Below, piece by piece: positions 9,297-17,990 of a DNA stretch of 47,733 nt. The position numbers and the translations under genes were made by a program. The stretch covers positions 1 through 47,733 of the forward strand of contig JAEZKP010000106.1 of assembly GCA_023436145.1 (NCBI GenBank). Direction: 5' to 3'. Positions within the stretch are counted from its first letter, which is position 1. Each line of letters opens with the position of its first letter. This DNA is from Fibrobacterota bacterium (lineage in GTDB: Bacteria > Fibrobacterota > Chitinivibrionia > Chitinivibrionales > Chitinispirillaceae). The notes below the pieces were generated by a model. It made no database searches, was not told the origin of the DNA, and saw only the letters and a list, made by a program, of their open reading frames with translations.

Positions 9297-11302
9297 GCTA
9301 TTTTAACTCCCGAAGAAACCAGTTTGTGAGGCTGAATCAAAACTACCGTGCCATCGGGATTCTGTGCAGTGAGGACCATCCCCTCTGATTTTTGCCCCAG
9401 AATGGTCACAGTCTTCAAGTTAGTCAACACTACCACCGATTGACCTGTTAGTTGTTCAGGTGTATAGCTGCTGGCGATTCCCGCAATTATCTGTCGCTGT
9501 TCTTTTCCCAAATCCACTTGCAGTCTAAGAAGCTTTTTTGATTTTTCCACACTCTGAGCGCTAATGATGGAACCCACCCTTAGATCATATGCTTTAAATG
9601 CTTCTACATCGATTAAGCCCTTATCCTCCTGGTGAACCTTCTTTGTGCTGGAAGCAAAAAGCGGTTCGATGTCCTCTTTTTCCAGTGGTTTAACCAGTTT
9701 CTCTGTTGGCCCCAGTGTTCTGTTTTTTAAGGAGAAGTGGTAATCTTCCCATGAAAATGTCATAGACAACTGCCGTTCCACTCTGGCAGAGAGCTCCGGA
9801 GTAATGGGTTTGAGAAAAACCGCCATAGCTTTTATAAGATTAATGCAGGTAACCATAACAATAGCAGCACTCCAGGGCTGAGTTTTTATGATTTCCCACG
9901 GCTTATTGTCCTGATAGTATTTATTTCCCAGACTCCCCAGAGCATGGACCTTTTCCACTACCAGTTTCGTTTCACATTTTTCAAAATAACCGGATATCTC
10001 GGAGGCTGCAAGTTCAACTATTCCACAAATTTTCTCATCCCAGGGTTGGTCCGGGATTTTATTATCGAAATACCGTTCACAGAAAACCATAGTTCGATGA
10101 TGGAGGTTTCCAAAATTATTAGCCAGAGTAGTGTTTATCCGGTTTAAAAACTCCTCGGGATTTAAGTCTATATCCGCTGTGTTAGGCATCAGTTTGGTGC
10201 CGAAAAAAAAGCGCAGATACTCCGGTGCCTGGGGATGATTGACTTTTTGCAAATATTGTCTGGCCAGAATGAAAGTGCCACGGGACTTTGACATTTTCTG
10301 TCCCTGAATGTTTAAGAAACCATGCACCACAATTTGCGAAGGAAGATTGAATCCGGAATTTTTAAGCATGACCGGCCAGAAAAGAGCATGAAAATAAACT
10401 ATATCTTTACCGATAAAATGAATTATCCTGGTATTGCTTTCAGGTGTCCAGTAGTCCTCGATTCTCTTTCCGTTTTCTTTGCACCACTTCTCTGTGGTGG
10501 AAAGATATCCCACCGGAGCATCCATCCACACATAAAAATATTTATTGTCGTATCCCGGGATCTTAAAACCGAAATATGGACCATCCCTGGATATGCACCA
10601 TTCATGCAATCCCTGATCTATCCAGTGCTTTACATAATTTCTTATTTCATCCTGTAAAACGCTGGTATTTTCCACATATTCTTTCAGAAAACTGCTGCAG
10701 TTTTCAAGCTGCACATATAAATGGCGGGATTTCCGGATCTGAGGTTCATTCCCACAGATAAAGCAACGCGGTTTTGTCAATTCAACGGGTTCATAGGTTG
10801 CTCCACACGCTTCACATACATCTCCATACTGATCGGCCGTTCTGCAGCGGGGACAAGCTCCGGTGATAAACCGGTCAGGGAGAAAGCGATTATCATGAGT
10901 ACAGAAAAACTGATCTATCTCTCTCTCCACAATCATCTCATGCTTGAGTAGATTGTTATAGATAAGTTCCGCATATCTGCGGTTTTCCTCAGAATTGGTG
11001 GTATAAAAAAGATCAAAATCAATGTCAAATCCGGCATAATCCCGCATGTGATTCTGTCTTACCCCGGATACCATCTGTTCAGGAGACTGGCCGTTTTTGA
11101 GTGCAGAAAGTTCAATTGCGGTCCCGTGAGTATCATCGGCACAGATAAAAAGTACCTGGTAGGAACGAAGCTTCTGGTATCGCACAAAGATATCAGTCTG
11201 CACAGCCTCCAGCAGATGCCCCAGATGTATGTCACCATTCGCGTAAGGTAGTGCACATGTAACCAGAAAACGTTTGGAGGCAGTGGAACCCTCAGGTGAC
11301 AT
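9293..11302 (-). CDS. metG: Methionyl-tRNA synthetase with C-terminal tRNA-binding domain
   Basis: Charges tRNA-Met with methionine in the cytoplasm. The 669-residue protein has the class I HIGH-type motif HLGH at 26-29 and KMSKS at 336-340. Four cysteines (150, 153, 163, 166) plus a second pair (180, 183) form the zinc-knuckle insertion of the two-knuckle MetRS type. The last 110 residues (from VEAFKAYDLRVGSI) are an EMAP/Trbp111-like tRNA-binding domain, which normally gives dimerisation. The gene starts inside the 3' end of ricT (11-nt overlap) and ends inside recJ. The order holB-ricT-metG echoes the arrangement in Firmicutes. Confidence 0.96.
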   Translation of the reverse strand: MSPEGSTASKRFLVTCALPYANGDIHLGHLLEAVQTDIFVRYQKLRSYQVLFICADDTHGTAIELSALKNGQSPEQMVSGVRQNHMRDYAGFDIDFDLFYTTNSEENRRYAELIYNNLLKHEMIVEREIDQFFCTHDNRFLPDRFITGACPRCRTADQYGDVCEACGATYEPVELTKPRCFICGNEPQIRKSRHLYVQLENCSSFLKEYVENTSVLQDEIRNYVKHWIDQGLHEWCISRDGPYFGFKIPGYDNKYFYVWMDAPVGYLSTTEKWCKENGKRIEDYWTPESNTRIIHFIGKDIVYFHALFWPVMLKNSGFNLPSQIVVHGFLNIQGQKMSKSRGTFILARQYLQKVNHPQAPEYLRFFFGTKLMPNTADIDLNPEEFLNRINTTLANNFGNLHHRTMVFCERYFDNKIPDQPWDEKICGIVELAASEISGYFEKCETKLVVEKVHALGSLGNKYYQDNKPWEIIKTQPWSAAIVMVTCINLIKAMAVFLKPITPELSARVERQLSMTFSWEDYHFSLKNRTLGPTEKLVKPLEKEDIEPLFASSTKKVHQEDKGLIDVEAFKAYDLRVGSIISAQSVEKSKKLLRLQVDLGKEQRQIIAGIASSYTPEQLTGQSVVVLTNLKTVTILGQKSEGMVLTAQNPDGTVVLIQPHKLVSSGVKIA

Positions 11303-12116
11303 TTTCTACAATTCCTTTTCCCAGTTCATCAGGAGTAAACCACTCCTGTCCTCCTTCATCAAAATTAACCAGTCCCTTCTCCTGGAAGATATTGATAAAA
11401 GAAAGCGTACCGGTTTTCCCGTTAAGGGTAATTTTACAGTTCAGAGGCGGGAAGTTCTTAAAAATGTCCAGATAAGTATCGTTCTCAAACCGCATACAGC
11501 AGAGAAGTCGCCCGCAGTTTCCGGAAATCTTGCTGGGATTCAATGCAAGCTGCTGATCCTTGGCCATTTGAGTGGTTATTTGCTCAAATTCATTGAGGAA
11601 TGCACTGCAACACTGTTTCCTCCCGCAAATACCGCAACCACTGATCCGCTTTGCTTCATCTCTAACTCCGATCTGACGCAGCTCGATGCGGGTTCTGTAA
11701 ACAGAAGCCAGATCTTTCACCAACTCTCTAAAGTCTACTCTCTGAGCTGCAGTGAAATAAAAGGTGATCTTACTGCCATCGAACTGAATCTCCACATCCA
11801 CAAGCTTCATATCCAGATTATAGTCTTTTATCTTATCTTTGCAGACGTTAAATGCAGCAGATTCCTTCTCTTTATTCTTCTGAAATATTTCCATATCCTC
11901 AGGAAGTGCTTTTCTTATAATGCTACGGGTTTCACCTTTACCCCGCTTGAGCCGGACTAAAGATCCAACCAGTGAGGATTTCCCCAGATCGTGGCCCCGC
12001 TCCGCTTCCACCACAACATATTCACCTTCAACTATTTCAAGATCATTGCGGTCCCGGTATATCGCTCTGCGCTCCCCTTTAAAGACCACCTCTACCAACT
12101 TATTATTTTTGCCCAT
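11292..12116 (-). CDS. ricT: PSP1-domain protein, RicT/YaaT-like
   Basis: A 274-residue PSP1 C-terminal-domain protein. The cysteine clusters G-C-G-I-C-G-x3-CC and N-C-G-x-L-L-CC-M-R-F-E match the Fe-S-binding cysteines of Bacillus RicT (YaaT). In Bacillus RicT forms a complex with RicA and RicF that promotes RNase Y-dependent mRNA processing and Spo0A phosphorelay; whether that complex exists here is unknown, as neither partner is in the window. I chose the ATG at 12116 because a GGAG ribosome binding site precedes it by 7 nt; an upstream start at 12143 would add nine residues and overlap holB more. The gene overlaps both holB (14 nt) and metG (11 nt). Confidence 0.85.
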   Translation of the reverse strand: MGKNNKLVEVVFKGERRAIYRDRNDLEIVEGEYVVVEAERGHDLGKSSLVGSLVRLKRGKGETRSIIRKALPEDMEIFQKNKEKESAAFNVCKDKIKDYNLDMKLVDVEIQFDGSKITFYFTAAQRVDFRELVKDLASVYRTRIELRQIGVRDEAKRISGCGICGRKQCCSAFLNEFEQITTQMAKDQQLALNPSKISGNCGRLLCCMRFENDTYLDIFKNFPPLNCKITLNGKTGTLSFINIFQEKGLVNFDEGGQEWFTPDELGKGIVENVT

Positions 12117-13218
12117 TAAGAATCTCCATTGCCGCAATGGCAAAATTAACCAGAACCATAGTAATATTAACCCTGGACCTGACCTGTTTTATCGCCTTTT
12201 CGCATAACTCCACCAGTAATTCAAGCTTTTCGGGTGATCCAACCGCTAAATCCACAGTGAAAGATCTGTCGCCCATAATATAGTTTTCAGTTCCTTCAAT
12301 GTTCCTGAAAAATGCATTGCGAAGAAGCCGTATTATATGTGTGAACATTTTTTCGTAAAGGCTATCGTTATTTATAGCACAAAGTCTATCAATCATCTCT
12401 GAGATGGCAGACCAGTTCTGCCCCACAGTCAGTTTCCAGAATTCACAAGCATCCTTAATAATCTGTTCATCAGAGTTTTCCAACAAATAAAGCGATTGAC
12501 CCAAAGAACCGGTACACACCAGTTCCTCCAGACGATGATCATCCGGCTGCACTGAAAAACGTGATATCAATTGTGAACGTAACAGTTCCGGCGCAAGATA
12601 AGCAAAGCGAAGAATCTGACACCGGGAAACGATTGTTGGAAGAACCGCATGAATTCGCTCTGTTAAAAGAAGCATCAGTGTGCCAGCGGGTGGCTCCTCC
12701 AGCGTTTTTAACATAGCATTTGCAGCCCCCTTCTGCATACTATCTATTCCGTCAATAATCACGATATTTCTTCTGCCATCAACCGATCCCCTGAGAATAG
12801 CATGATTTACTTCTCTAACCCACTCCAGCGGAATTGAAGGTAAACCTGATAAGTTTTGCTGCCGGTAAGGCTCCGCAATGCGCTGGCGGACACTGGTGGA
12901 AAGTAGTTCCCAACCTGCACCGGTCAAACCATCACCGGATTTGTGCTCTTTTTCAAAAACCATCGGCATGATTATATGAAGCCCGGGATGGGCAAAATGA
13001 AGAATTTTCCTGCAGGAATCACACTCATAACAGGGTCTGCATTCAGAGTCATTGCATAATAACGCCATAGCAAGTTCAACTGCACCGGCAAATTTACCTG
13101 TGCCACATGATCCACAGAAAAGATACGCATGACCTATAGTGTCACTTTGTAAAGCGGATTCAAGTACACCTTTAATCCGTTCCTGACCGATAAACTTTTT
13201 CCATCTTATAGCTGGCAT
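12103..13218 (-). CDS. holB: DNA polymerase III clamp-loader subunit delta prime
   Basis: A 371-residue AAA+ clamp-loader protein. The N-terminus (IGQERIKGVLESAL, then HAYLFCGSCGTGKFAGA) carries the family's Walker A-like loop, followed by four cysteines in C-x2-C-x8-C-x2-C-like spacing (CNDSECRPCYECDSC) that form the zinc module of DnaX/delta-prime proteins. IDGIDSMQKGAANAMLKTLEEPP and the sensor-1-like SRCQILRF are conserved delta-prime/DnaX elements. The closeness to ricT fits the holB-yaaT pairing seen in Firmicutes. DnaX is longer, with tau or gamma C-terminal domains, so HolB is preferred. Confidence 0.88.
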   Translation of the reverse strand: MPAIRWKKFIGQERIKGVLESALQSDTIGHAYLFCGSCGTGKFAGAVELAMALLCNDSECRPCYECDSCRKILHFAHPGLHIIMPMVFEKEHKSGDGLTGAGWELLSTSVRQRIAEPYRQQNLSGLPSIPLEWVREVNHAILRGSVDGRRNIVIIDGIDSMQKGAANAMLKTLEEPPAGTLMLLLTERIHAVLPTIVSRCQILRFAYLAPELLRSQLISRFSVQPDDHRLEELVCTGSLGQSLYLLENSDEQIIKDACEFWKLTVGQNWSAISEMIDRLCAINNDSLYEKMFTHIIRLLRNAFFRNIEGTENYIMGDRSFTVDLAVGSPEKLELLVELCEKAIKQVRSRVNITMVLVNFAIAAMEILNGQK

Positions 13219-13226
13219 CTAAACCC

Positions 13227-14432
13227 CTACTTTTCAAGCCATTCTGCAGGATCGAGCGGATTAGTCGATTTTCTGATTTCAAAATGAAGTTTTGACCCGC
13301 CTGAGGAACTCCCTACTTTTCCCAGAACTGTCCCTATCTGGACTTTCTGATCCAGATTCACTGAAACCTGCTGCAGTTGCGCATAAACAGTCATGTATCC
13401 GGATGAATGATCAATTATCACCATCTGGCCCAGTCCTCTCATAAAACCTACATGGATTACCGATCCGGGCGCAACACACTGCACCTGCTGCCCCTCTTTT
13501 ACTCCTATGTCGACTCCATTATTCATAATAACAGTTTTGTAAACCGGATGGACAACCTTGCCAAATCCATTCACAATCGATCCCTTAACAGGCCAGCTCA
13601 GTTTGCCTCTCCTTTTTTCAAAGGTAAGCACTCCTTTACTTATGCTCTGTTCCTTTGCCTGCTTACGCTTTTTCTCCAGCTGCTCGATAATTTTCTGTAA
13701 CTGCTTCTGAGATGCCTCCAATTCAGCAATCATTGTCTGGAACGCGTTTTTTTCTAAACGCACCTTCTCCAGCATGGCTTTGTGCAATGATTCCTCTTTT
13801 TGCAGGGAAAGCTGCTCCTTCTTTTTATCTGAAATCAGCTCTTCAAGACGCTCTCTTTCCTTCTGGCGCTCATTTTTTCTGTTATCGATCTCTTTTCTGG
13901 ATGATTCAATATCCCTGACTAATCCCTGATCATATCTGTTGAGCTCTTCGATATATCGAACACGGTCAAGAAGTTCCAATGGACTTTTGGCAGCCAATAC
14001 CAGAAAAAGAGGATGCGGAGAACCAGTCATGTAAGCCTGACGAATTCTCCGTTTCATGATCGACTGACGCTCAAGCAGTTTACTTTGAGCCTTGTTTAAA
14101 GAATCCTGTAGCAAAGTTATTACAGAACCCACTGTATCTATTCGATGCTCCAATAATTCCAGATACGTCCTGGAGGCTTTAATATTTTGCTCAACCTGTT
14201 CAATCTGCTCCAGATAATTACCTTCTTCTTTCTGCAGCCCCTTTAGTCTTTCCCGCCCTTTCTCAAGCTCATTCTTAATAGAATCCATCACTGTGGACTT
14301 CTGCTTAATCTCCTGCTCGTAGTTATTCACCACATTATCTGTACCTGCAGCAGAAAAATGAAGCACTGCAACAAACAATATATAAGCCTTTAAACCAGAA
14401 ATTTTCGCACCGCACTGACACTTCCAAACCAA
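13227..14432 (-). CDS. EnvC-like coiled-coil protein with degenerate LytM (M23) domain
   Basis: About 400 residues: an N-terminal hydrophobic export segment, a long Lys/Glu/Gln-rich coiled coil (about residues 35-260), then a LytM/peptidase M23 domain. EnvC-type proteins do not cut peptidoglycan; they activate amidases under control of FtsEX. Here the metal-binding His of H-x3-D is Asn (NNGVDI) and the usual H-x-H is reduced to LHFEIR, so the domain is probably inactive as a peptidase, as in EnvC. It overlaps ftsX by 43 nt, which strengthens the FtsX-EnvC reading. The start is TTG (14432); no better in-frame start precedes the export segment. The product is periplasmic. Confidence 0.85.
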   Translation of the reverse strand: MVWKCQCGAKISGLKAYILFVAVLHFSAAGTDNVVNNYEQEIKQKSTVMDSIKNELEKGRERLKGLQKEEGNYLEQIEQVEQNIKASRTYLELLEHRIDTVGSVITLLQDSLNKAQSKLLERQSIMKRRIRQAYMTGSPHPLFLVLAAKSPLELLDRVRYIEELNRYDQGLVRDIESSRKEIDNRKNERQKERERLEELISDKKKEQLSLQKEESLHKAMLEKVRLEKNAFQTMIAELEASQKQLQKIIEQLEKKRKQAKEQSISKGVLTFEKRRGKLSWPVKGSIVNGFGKVVHPVYKTVIMNNGVDIGVKEGQQVQCVAPGSVIHVGFMRGLGQMVIIDHSSGYMTVYAQLQQVSVNLDQKVQIGTVLGKVGSSSGGSKLHFEIRKSTNPLDPAEWLEK

Positions 14433-15259
14433 CCGAAAAACACCCCTATAGAAAAAATTCCGGTAATTATTTTGAAAAGAGAAAAAGCATCACTTCCCCA
14501 GATAATTGGCACCTGCGCTAAAGATCCTTTTAAAATAAACAGTACTACCACACAGATAGTGGCTCCAGCCAACCCCTGTAATATACCCTCCAATATAAAA
14601 GGCATGTTAATAAACAATCTGGTCGCCCCAACCAGATGCATATTACGCACTAACTCTTTTCGGGCATAAATGGTAAGCTTTATAGAATTGGATACCAGAA
14701 AATAAAGTACAATAAACATAATCACCAATAAAACCAGTGTTATCATTCCAAAGTACCAGCGGAACTTTTCTACCAGATCTATCCATTCCCTGGAATAGCG
14801 AACACTTTCGATTCCAGAGAGCGATTTTATATTCTGCTGTAAAAGATTGGCTCCCTCCGCAGATTGATATTGATCAAGAAGAAAGACTTCCAGTGAAGCA
14901 GGAAGTGGGTTCTCATCAACTGACTCAAGTATCTCATTCCCATATAAAGCAGCAAATCTTTCCCATGCCGTATCTCTGGATATCGCAATAACGGTATCCA
15001 CCTGTTGCATGTTACCAATCTTTTCGATAAGCTCATCGAGTGCAAGGGAATCTTCCGCCAGATCATCAGAAAGATATACTGCGATATCCGCCAGGTCAGA
15101 AGCTCTGCCAATAAGATATTCAACGTTGATTAATGCAAACACCACCAGACTCATGAAAAAAAGTGATGCCGCTATAGAAACGATAGAGGCTACAGTCATA
15201 AGCTTTGCCTGATAAAACCCCCGTACCGCTTCTTTAATGAAATAATAAAGAAGTCTCAT
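14390..15259 (-). CDS. ftsX: Cell-division protein FtsX
   Basis: A 289-residue FtsX-type permease: an amphipathic N-terminus, a first membrane segment near residues 20-45, a periplasmic domain of about 120 residues (DIAVYLSDDL through SVRYSREWIDLVEKF), then three membrane segments in the C-terminal half. In other bacteria FtsX works with the ATPase FtsE to transmit ATP-driven changes to a periplasmic partner, here very likely the overlapping EnvC-like protein. No ftsE is adjacent: the 208 nt upstream (15260-15467) have no gene, and the next gene is a periplasmic-binding protein. ftsE must be elsewhere, or this is an ftsE-less arrangement. Confidence 0.9.
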   Translation of the reverse strand: MRLLYYFIKEAVRGFYQAKLMTVASIVSIAASLFFMSLVVFALINVEYLIGRASDLADIAVYLSDDLAEDSLALDELIEKIGNMQQVDTVIAISRDTAWERFAALYGNEILESVDENPLPASLEVFLLDQYQSAEGANLLQQNIKSLSGIESVRYSREWIDLVEKFRWYFGMITLVLLVIMFIVLYFLVSNSIKLTIYARKELVRNMHLVGATRLFINMPFILEGILQGLAGATICVVVLFILKGSLAQVPIIWGSDAFSLFKIITGIFSIGVFFGWFGSVSAVRKFLV

Positions 15260-15467
15260 TTTTCGTTTTAATTGTCCTCAATAGGAATATGCTTTTATCA
15301 AAGCAGTCCCGAACCTCAACTGCAGAGATTAGTCTTTAAAACCCTATAGTTAACCTGGAAATTACAATAGGATTACCTTTTCAGCCCTGAATAGAGCATG
15401 AAATCAATTAATAAAATAATATGAAGCACACAAAACCCGTGAAGGTATAGGTAAAAAGTCACCGGGA

Positions 15468-17249
15468 TTATTGAACTCTAAGAAACCCGCCTTCTGTAAC
15501 TTTCAGAATGGAAGCCTCTGTGTTTTCTCCATTTGTTCCATCAAAGGAGATCAAACCTGAAAGTCCCTGATAGTTTAGTGTTTTTTTCAGAGCATCATTA
15601 ATTCTGGAAGGGTCATTTCCTGCATAAGCCAATGCTTTCATCACTAATGATGCAGCATCGTAGCCAAGCGCAGAAATCCGATCAGGTTCAGTATTGTATC
15701 GGGCTTTATAAGCAGATTTAAAATCCTGCCACATTTTCTGATTCTGATTTAACTCAAAACTGGTAGATATTATGGCATTGGCAACATATCGTTTTCCGTC
15801 CTGAATCACCTTAGGATTATGCCATCCATTAGACCCCAGCATCTGGGTACGAATGCGATGGAAGTAGACTTGAGGGGCAAGCATAACGATGTCATCTGCA
15901 TCACCGGGCATAAACAACCCTCCTACTGAGAGCGTTGAATCGAGGTATTTTATACTATCCGCCCTGCTCACACTTCCCTTAAAATCCAGTCCTCTCTCTA
16001 TAGCCATTTTCTCCAGATGACGTTCAAGAAGTTTGGCCCGTAAATTCAAAAACTGAGTAGCAAAATCATTAGCCCCCTCTTCATAATAGTCTTCACAAAC
16101 CAGTTCAAGATTTCTTTTCTGAATCTCGGCTTTGAAATTTTCAGCCAGCAACTTTCCATATGCATTATTGGGGGCAAGTATGGCGAAGTCATTAATATTT
16201 AGATTTTCCGCGGCATAACGGGCGACTTTTCTTCCTAACACTCCTAAGGTTACATTCATCTGATAGATATTTTTACCTAAAGCGGAAATACCATCATCAG
16301 TAGCAGTCGGTGATATCATGACTGTTGGATTGTTCATTAACATGGCAGCACTCACTGTAGCAGTATGGCTTAAAACCGGTCCGATCATTACTGGAACCCT
16401 GTGGTCTTCAATAAGCTCTCTGGTACGGCGGGCGGTTTCCACCATGTTACCCCTGGTGTCGAGTACCACTGTTTTAGCGTTTAATCCATTGGAACTGTTG
16501 GCTTGATCCACAGCCAGCTGCACACCCTGATAAATATTTTTTCCTATCTCCGCTTCTTCACCTGAAATTGGAACTAATACTCCAATTTGAACCACACCAC
16601 GCTGTTTCTGTTGTGCTAAAGTGATCAGTTCTCTTATTTTAGGCTCATATACTGAACGCGGATACATCTTCCGGAATTCTTCAGCATAATTTTGAGCCTT
16701 TACAAACTGACCCAACGAAGAAACACTGGCAATCTCATAAAATTTAACCACCTCAAGAAGCTTTACATTAAGCGGCATAGTCGAAAGTATTTCAAACTCT
16801 TTATAAGTAAGCTGCTTACAGATCTTCTCAGTGTTACTAAGAATGAGGGAATCTATAACCCTGGAAACACCAGCTTCAAGTGCACTGGATAAAGATGTGA
16901 TCGCCTGCTGATATTTCTCCTCTTTTGCCAGCGCAATTCCTGTAACGTAATAAAGACGAGGCAAAAAGGTGGATTGAGGGAACTTCTGACGAAACATGGA
17001 AAACAACCGGTAAGCTGACGGATACTCTCCTTTTCTGACCAGCGCCTCGGTAATCAGTGGCACCATTTTTTCTGATTCCGCATTTTTACCATATTTTCTC
17101 AGGTAGGAACGGCCAACCATAATGGTGGAATCGTATTTGCCCTGGCTATACAGTTCAACAGCTTTATCAAAAGCAACGCTACTTTGAACCTTGTCTGGAA
17201 AAAACATGCATCCAAAAACAACTATAAGCCCCCAAATTGATCTTTTCAT
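15468..17249 (-). CDS. Periplasmic-binding (Peripla_BP_6/LIVBP-like) protein with N-terminal TPR-like region
   Basis: A 593-residue exported protein. Residues 1-23 look like a signal peptide, residues 25-200 carry TPR-like helical repeats (FDKAVELYSQGKYDSTI, GEYPSAYRLFSMF, EKYQQAITSLSSALEAG), and from about residue 218 (VQIGVLVPISGEEAEIGKNI) a type I periplasmic-binding fold follows. The combination resembles LpoA-like penicillin-binding-protein activators as well as branched-chain amino-acid binding proteins. No transporter permease or ATPase is nearby, and ftsX-envC genes follow, so a cell-envelope regulatory role is plausible but unproven. It begins 3 nt after the upstream bifunctional-nuclease-like gene. 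Confidence 0.75.
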   Translation of the reverse strand: MKRSIWGLIVVFGCMFFPDKVQSSVAFDKAVELYSQGKYDSTIMVGRSYLRKYGKNAESEKMVPLITEALVRKGEYPSAYRLFSMFRQKFPQSTFLPRLYYVTGIALAKEEKYQQAITSLSSALEAGVSRVIDSLILSNTEKICKQLTYKEFEILSTMPLNVKLLEVVKFYEIASVSSLGQFVKAQNYAEEFRKMYPRSVYEPKIRELITLAQQKQRGVVQIGVLVPISGEEAEIGKNIYQGVQLAVDQANSSNGLNAKTVVLDTRGNMVETARRTRELIEDHRVPVMIGPVLSHTATVSAAMLMNNPTVMISPTATDDGISALGKNIYQMNVTLGVLGRKVARYAAENLNINDFAILAPNNAYGKLLAENFKAEIQKRNLELVCEDYYEEGANDFATQFLNLRAKLLERHLEKMAIERGLDFKGSVSRADSIKYLDSTLSVGGLFMPGDADDIVMLAPQVYFHRIRTQMLGSNGWHNPKVIQDGKRYVANAIISTSFELNQNQKMWQDFKSAYKARYNTEPDRISALGYDAASLVMKALAYAGNDPSRINDALKKTLNYQGLSGLISFDGTNGENTEASILKVTEGGFLRVQ

Positions 17250-17252
17250 TTT

Positions 17253-17729
17253 CTACTCCAAAAAATATCTGCCAAACTCTGTGGTATCTATTGATGAAAT
17301 GCTTCGACGCAGTTTGTCCTGCTCAGAGACTTTTCCTGGAACATTTTTTTCCAAAACAGAATCACTGACAAATATCGGCGTTGAACACCTCATAGCTAGT
17401 GCTATTGCATCACAAGGTCGACAATCTATAAAAATCATGCTATTTTCGTGCGCTAACTGTAATCGCGCCTGAAGACTCTGTTCGATCATATCATAAATTA
17501 CGACTCTGCTCAATACTCCACCAAGCTGTTCAAGAATAATTCTGGCCAGATCTATCGTAAGTGGCTTCTCTGGAACCACCTTCAGACTCTCAATAGCAAT
17601 CGCACTTGCCTCCAGAGGTCCTATGGGTACAGGAAGTGTCCTTGTTCCACTTATCTCTTTCAGAATAATTAATGGTGAATTTCGACCTGGATCAACCGCA
17701 AAGGATGCTACCTCAACCTGAATCAGCAT
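17253..17729 (-). CDS. Bifunctional nuclease-family (DUF151) protein
   Basis: A 158-residue DUF151/BFN protein. The family core is visible: VPIGPLEASAIAI, the middle LARIILEQLGG, and the closing R-P-C-D-A-I-A-L-A-M-R segment with the conserved Asp. Plant members have reported DNase and RNase activity; the bacterial function is not settled. It opens the minus-strand operon, with the TPR/periplasmic-binding gene starting 3 nt after it. The 261-nt gap to the divergent exporter gene should contain promoters for both directions; I see no clear consensus there. Confidence 0.85.
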   Translation of the reverse strand: MLIQVEVASFAVDPGRNSPLIILKEISGTRTLPVPIGPLEASAIAIESLKVVPEKPLTIDLARIILEQLGGVLSRVVIYDMIEQSLQARLQLAHENSMIFIDCRPCDAIALAMRCSTPIFVSDSVLEKNVPGKVSEQDKLRRSISSIDTTEFGRYFLE

Positions 17730-17990
17730 GTATACTCCTGCTGCTAGTAAAAAATACTGCCGTTACCTTTAGATTCAATCAACTATTCAGCTTTTGAATC
17801 AGTTCTACAAAAAAATACACTCGCTAAGTATAATTACCAAAATTTTGCATTATCCTGGAATAAGAAAATGGTGCATTTTTTTCTCCAAGCGGATTCCACC
17901 GATCAAATCGTCTGTTACCATAGAGGAAGCCCCCGGATATGCCATGAAATTATATTTGGAAGCTGTACTCTTTCAATAGAATGGATTTAT

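Noticed and set aside
11274..11960. 228-codon plus-strand open frame antisense to ricT
   Set aside because: Sequence composition is that of a shadow of the well-supported ricT gene; no domain is recognisable.
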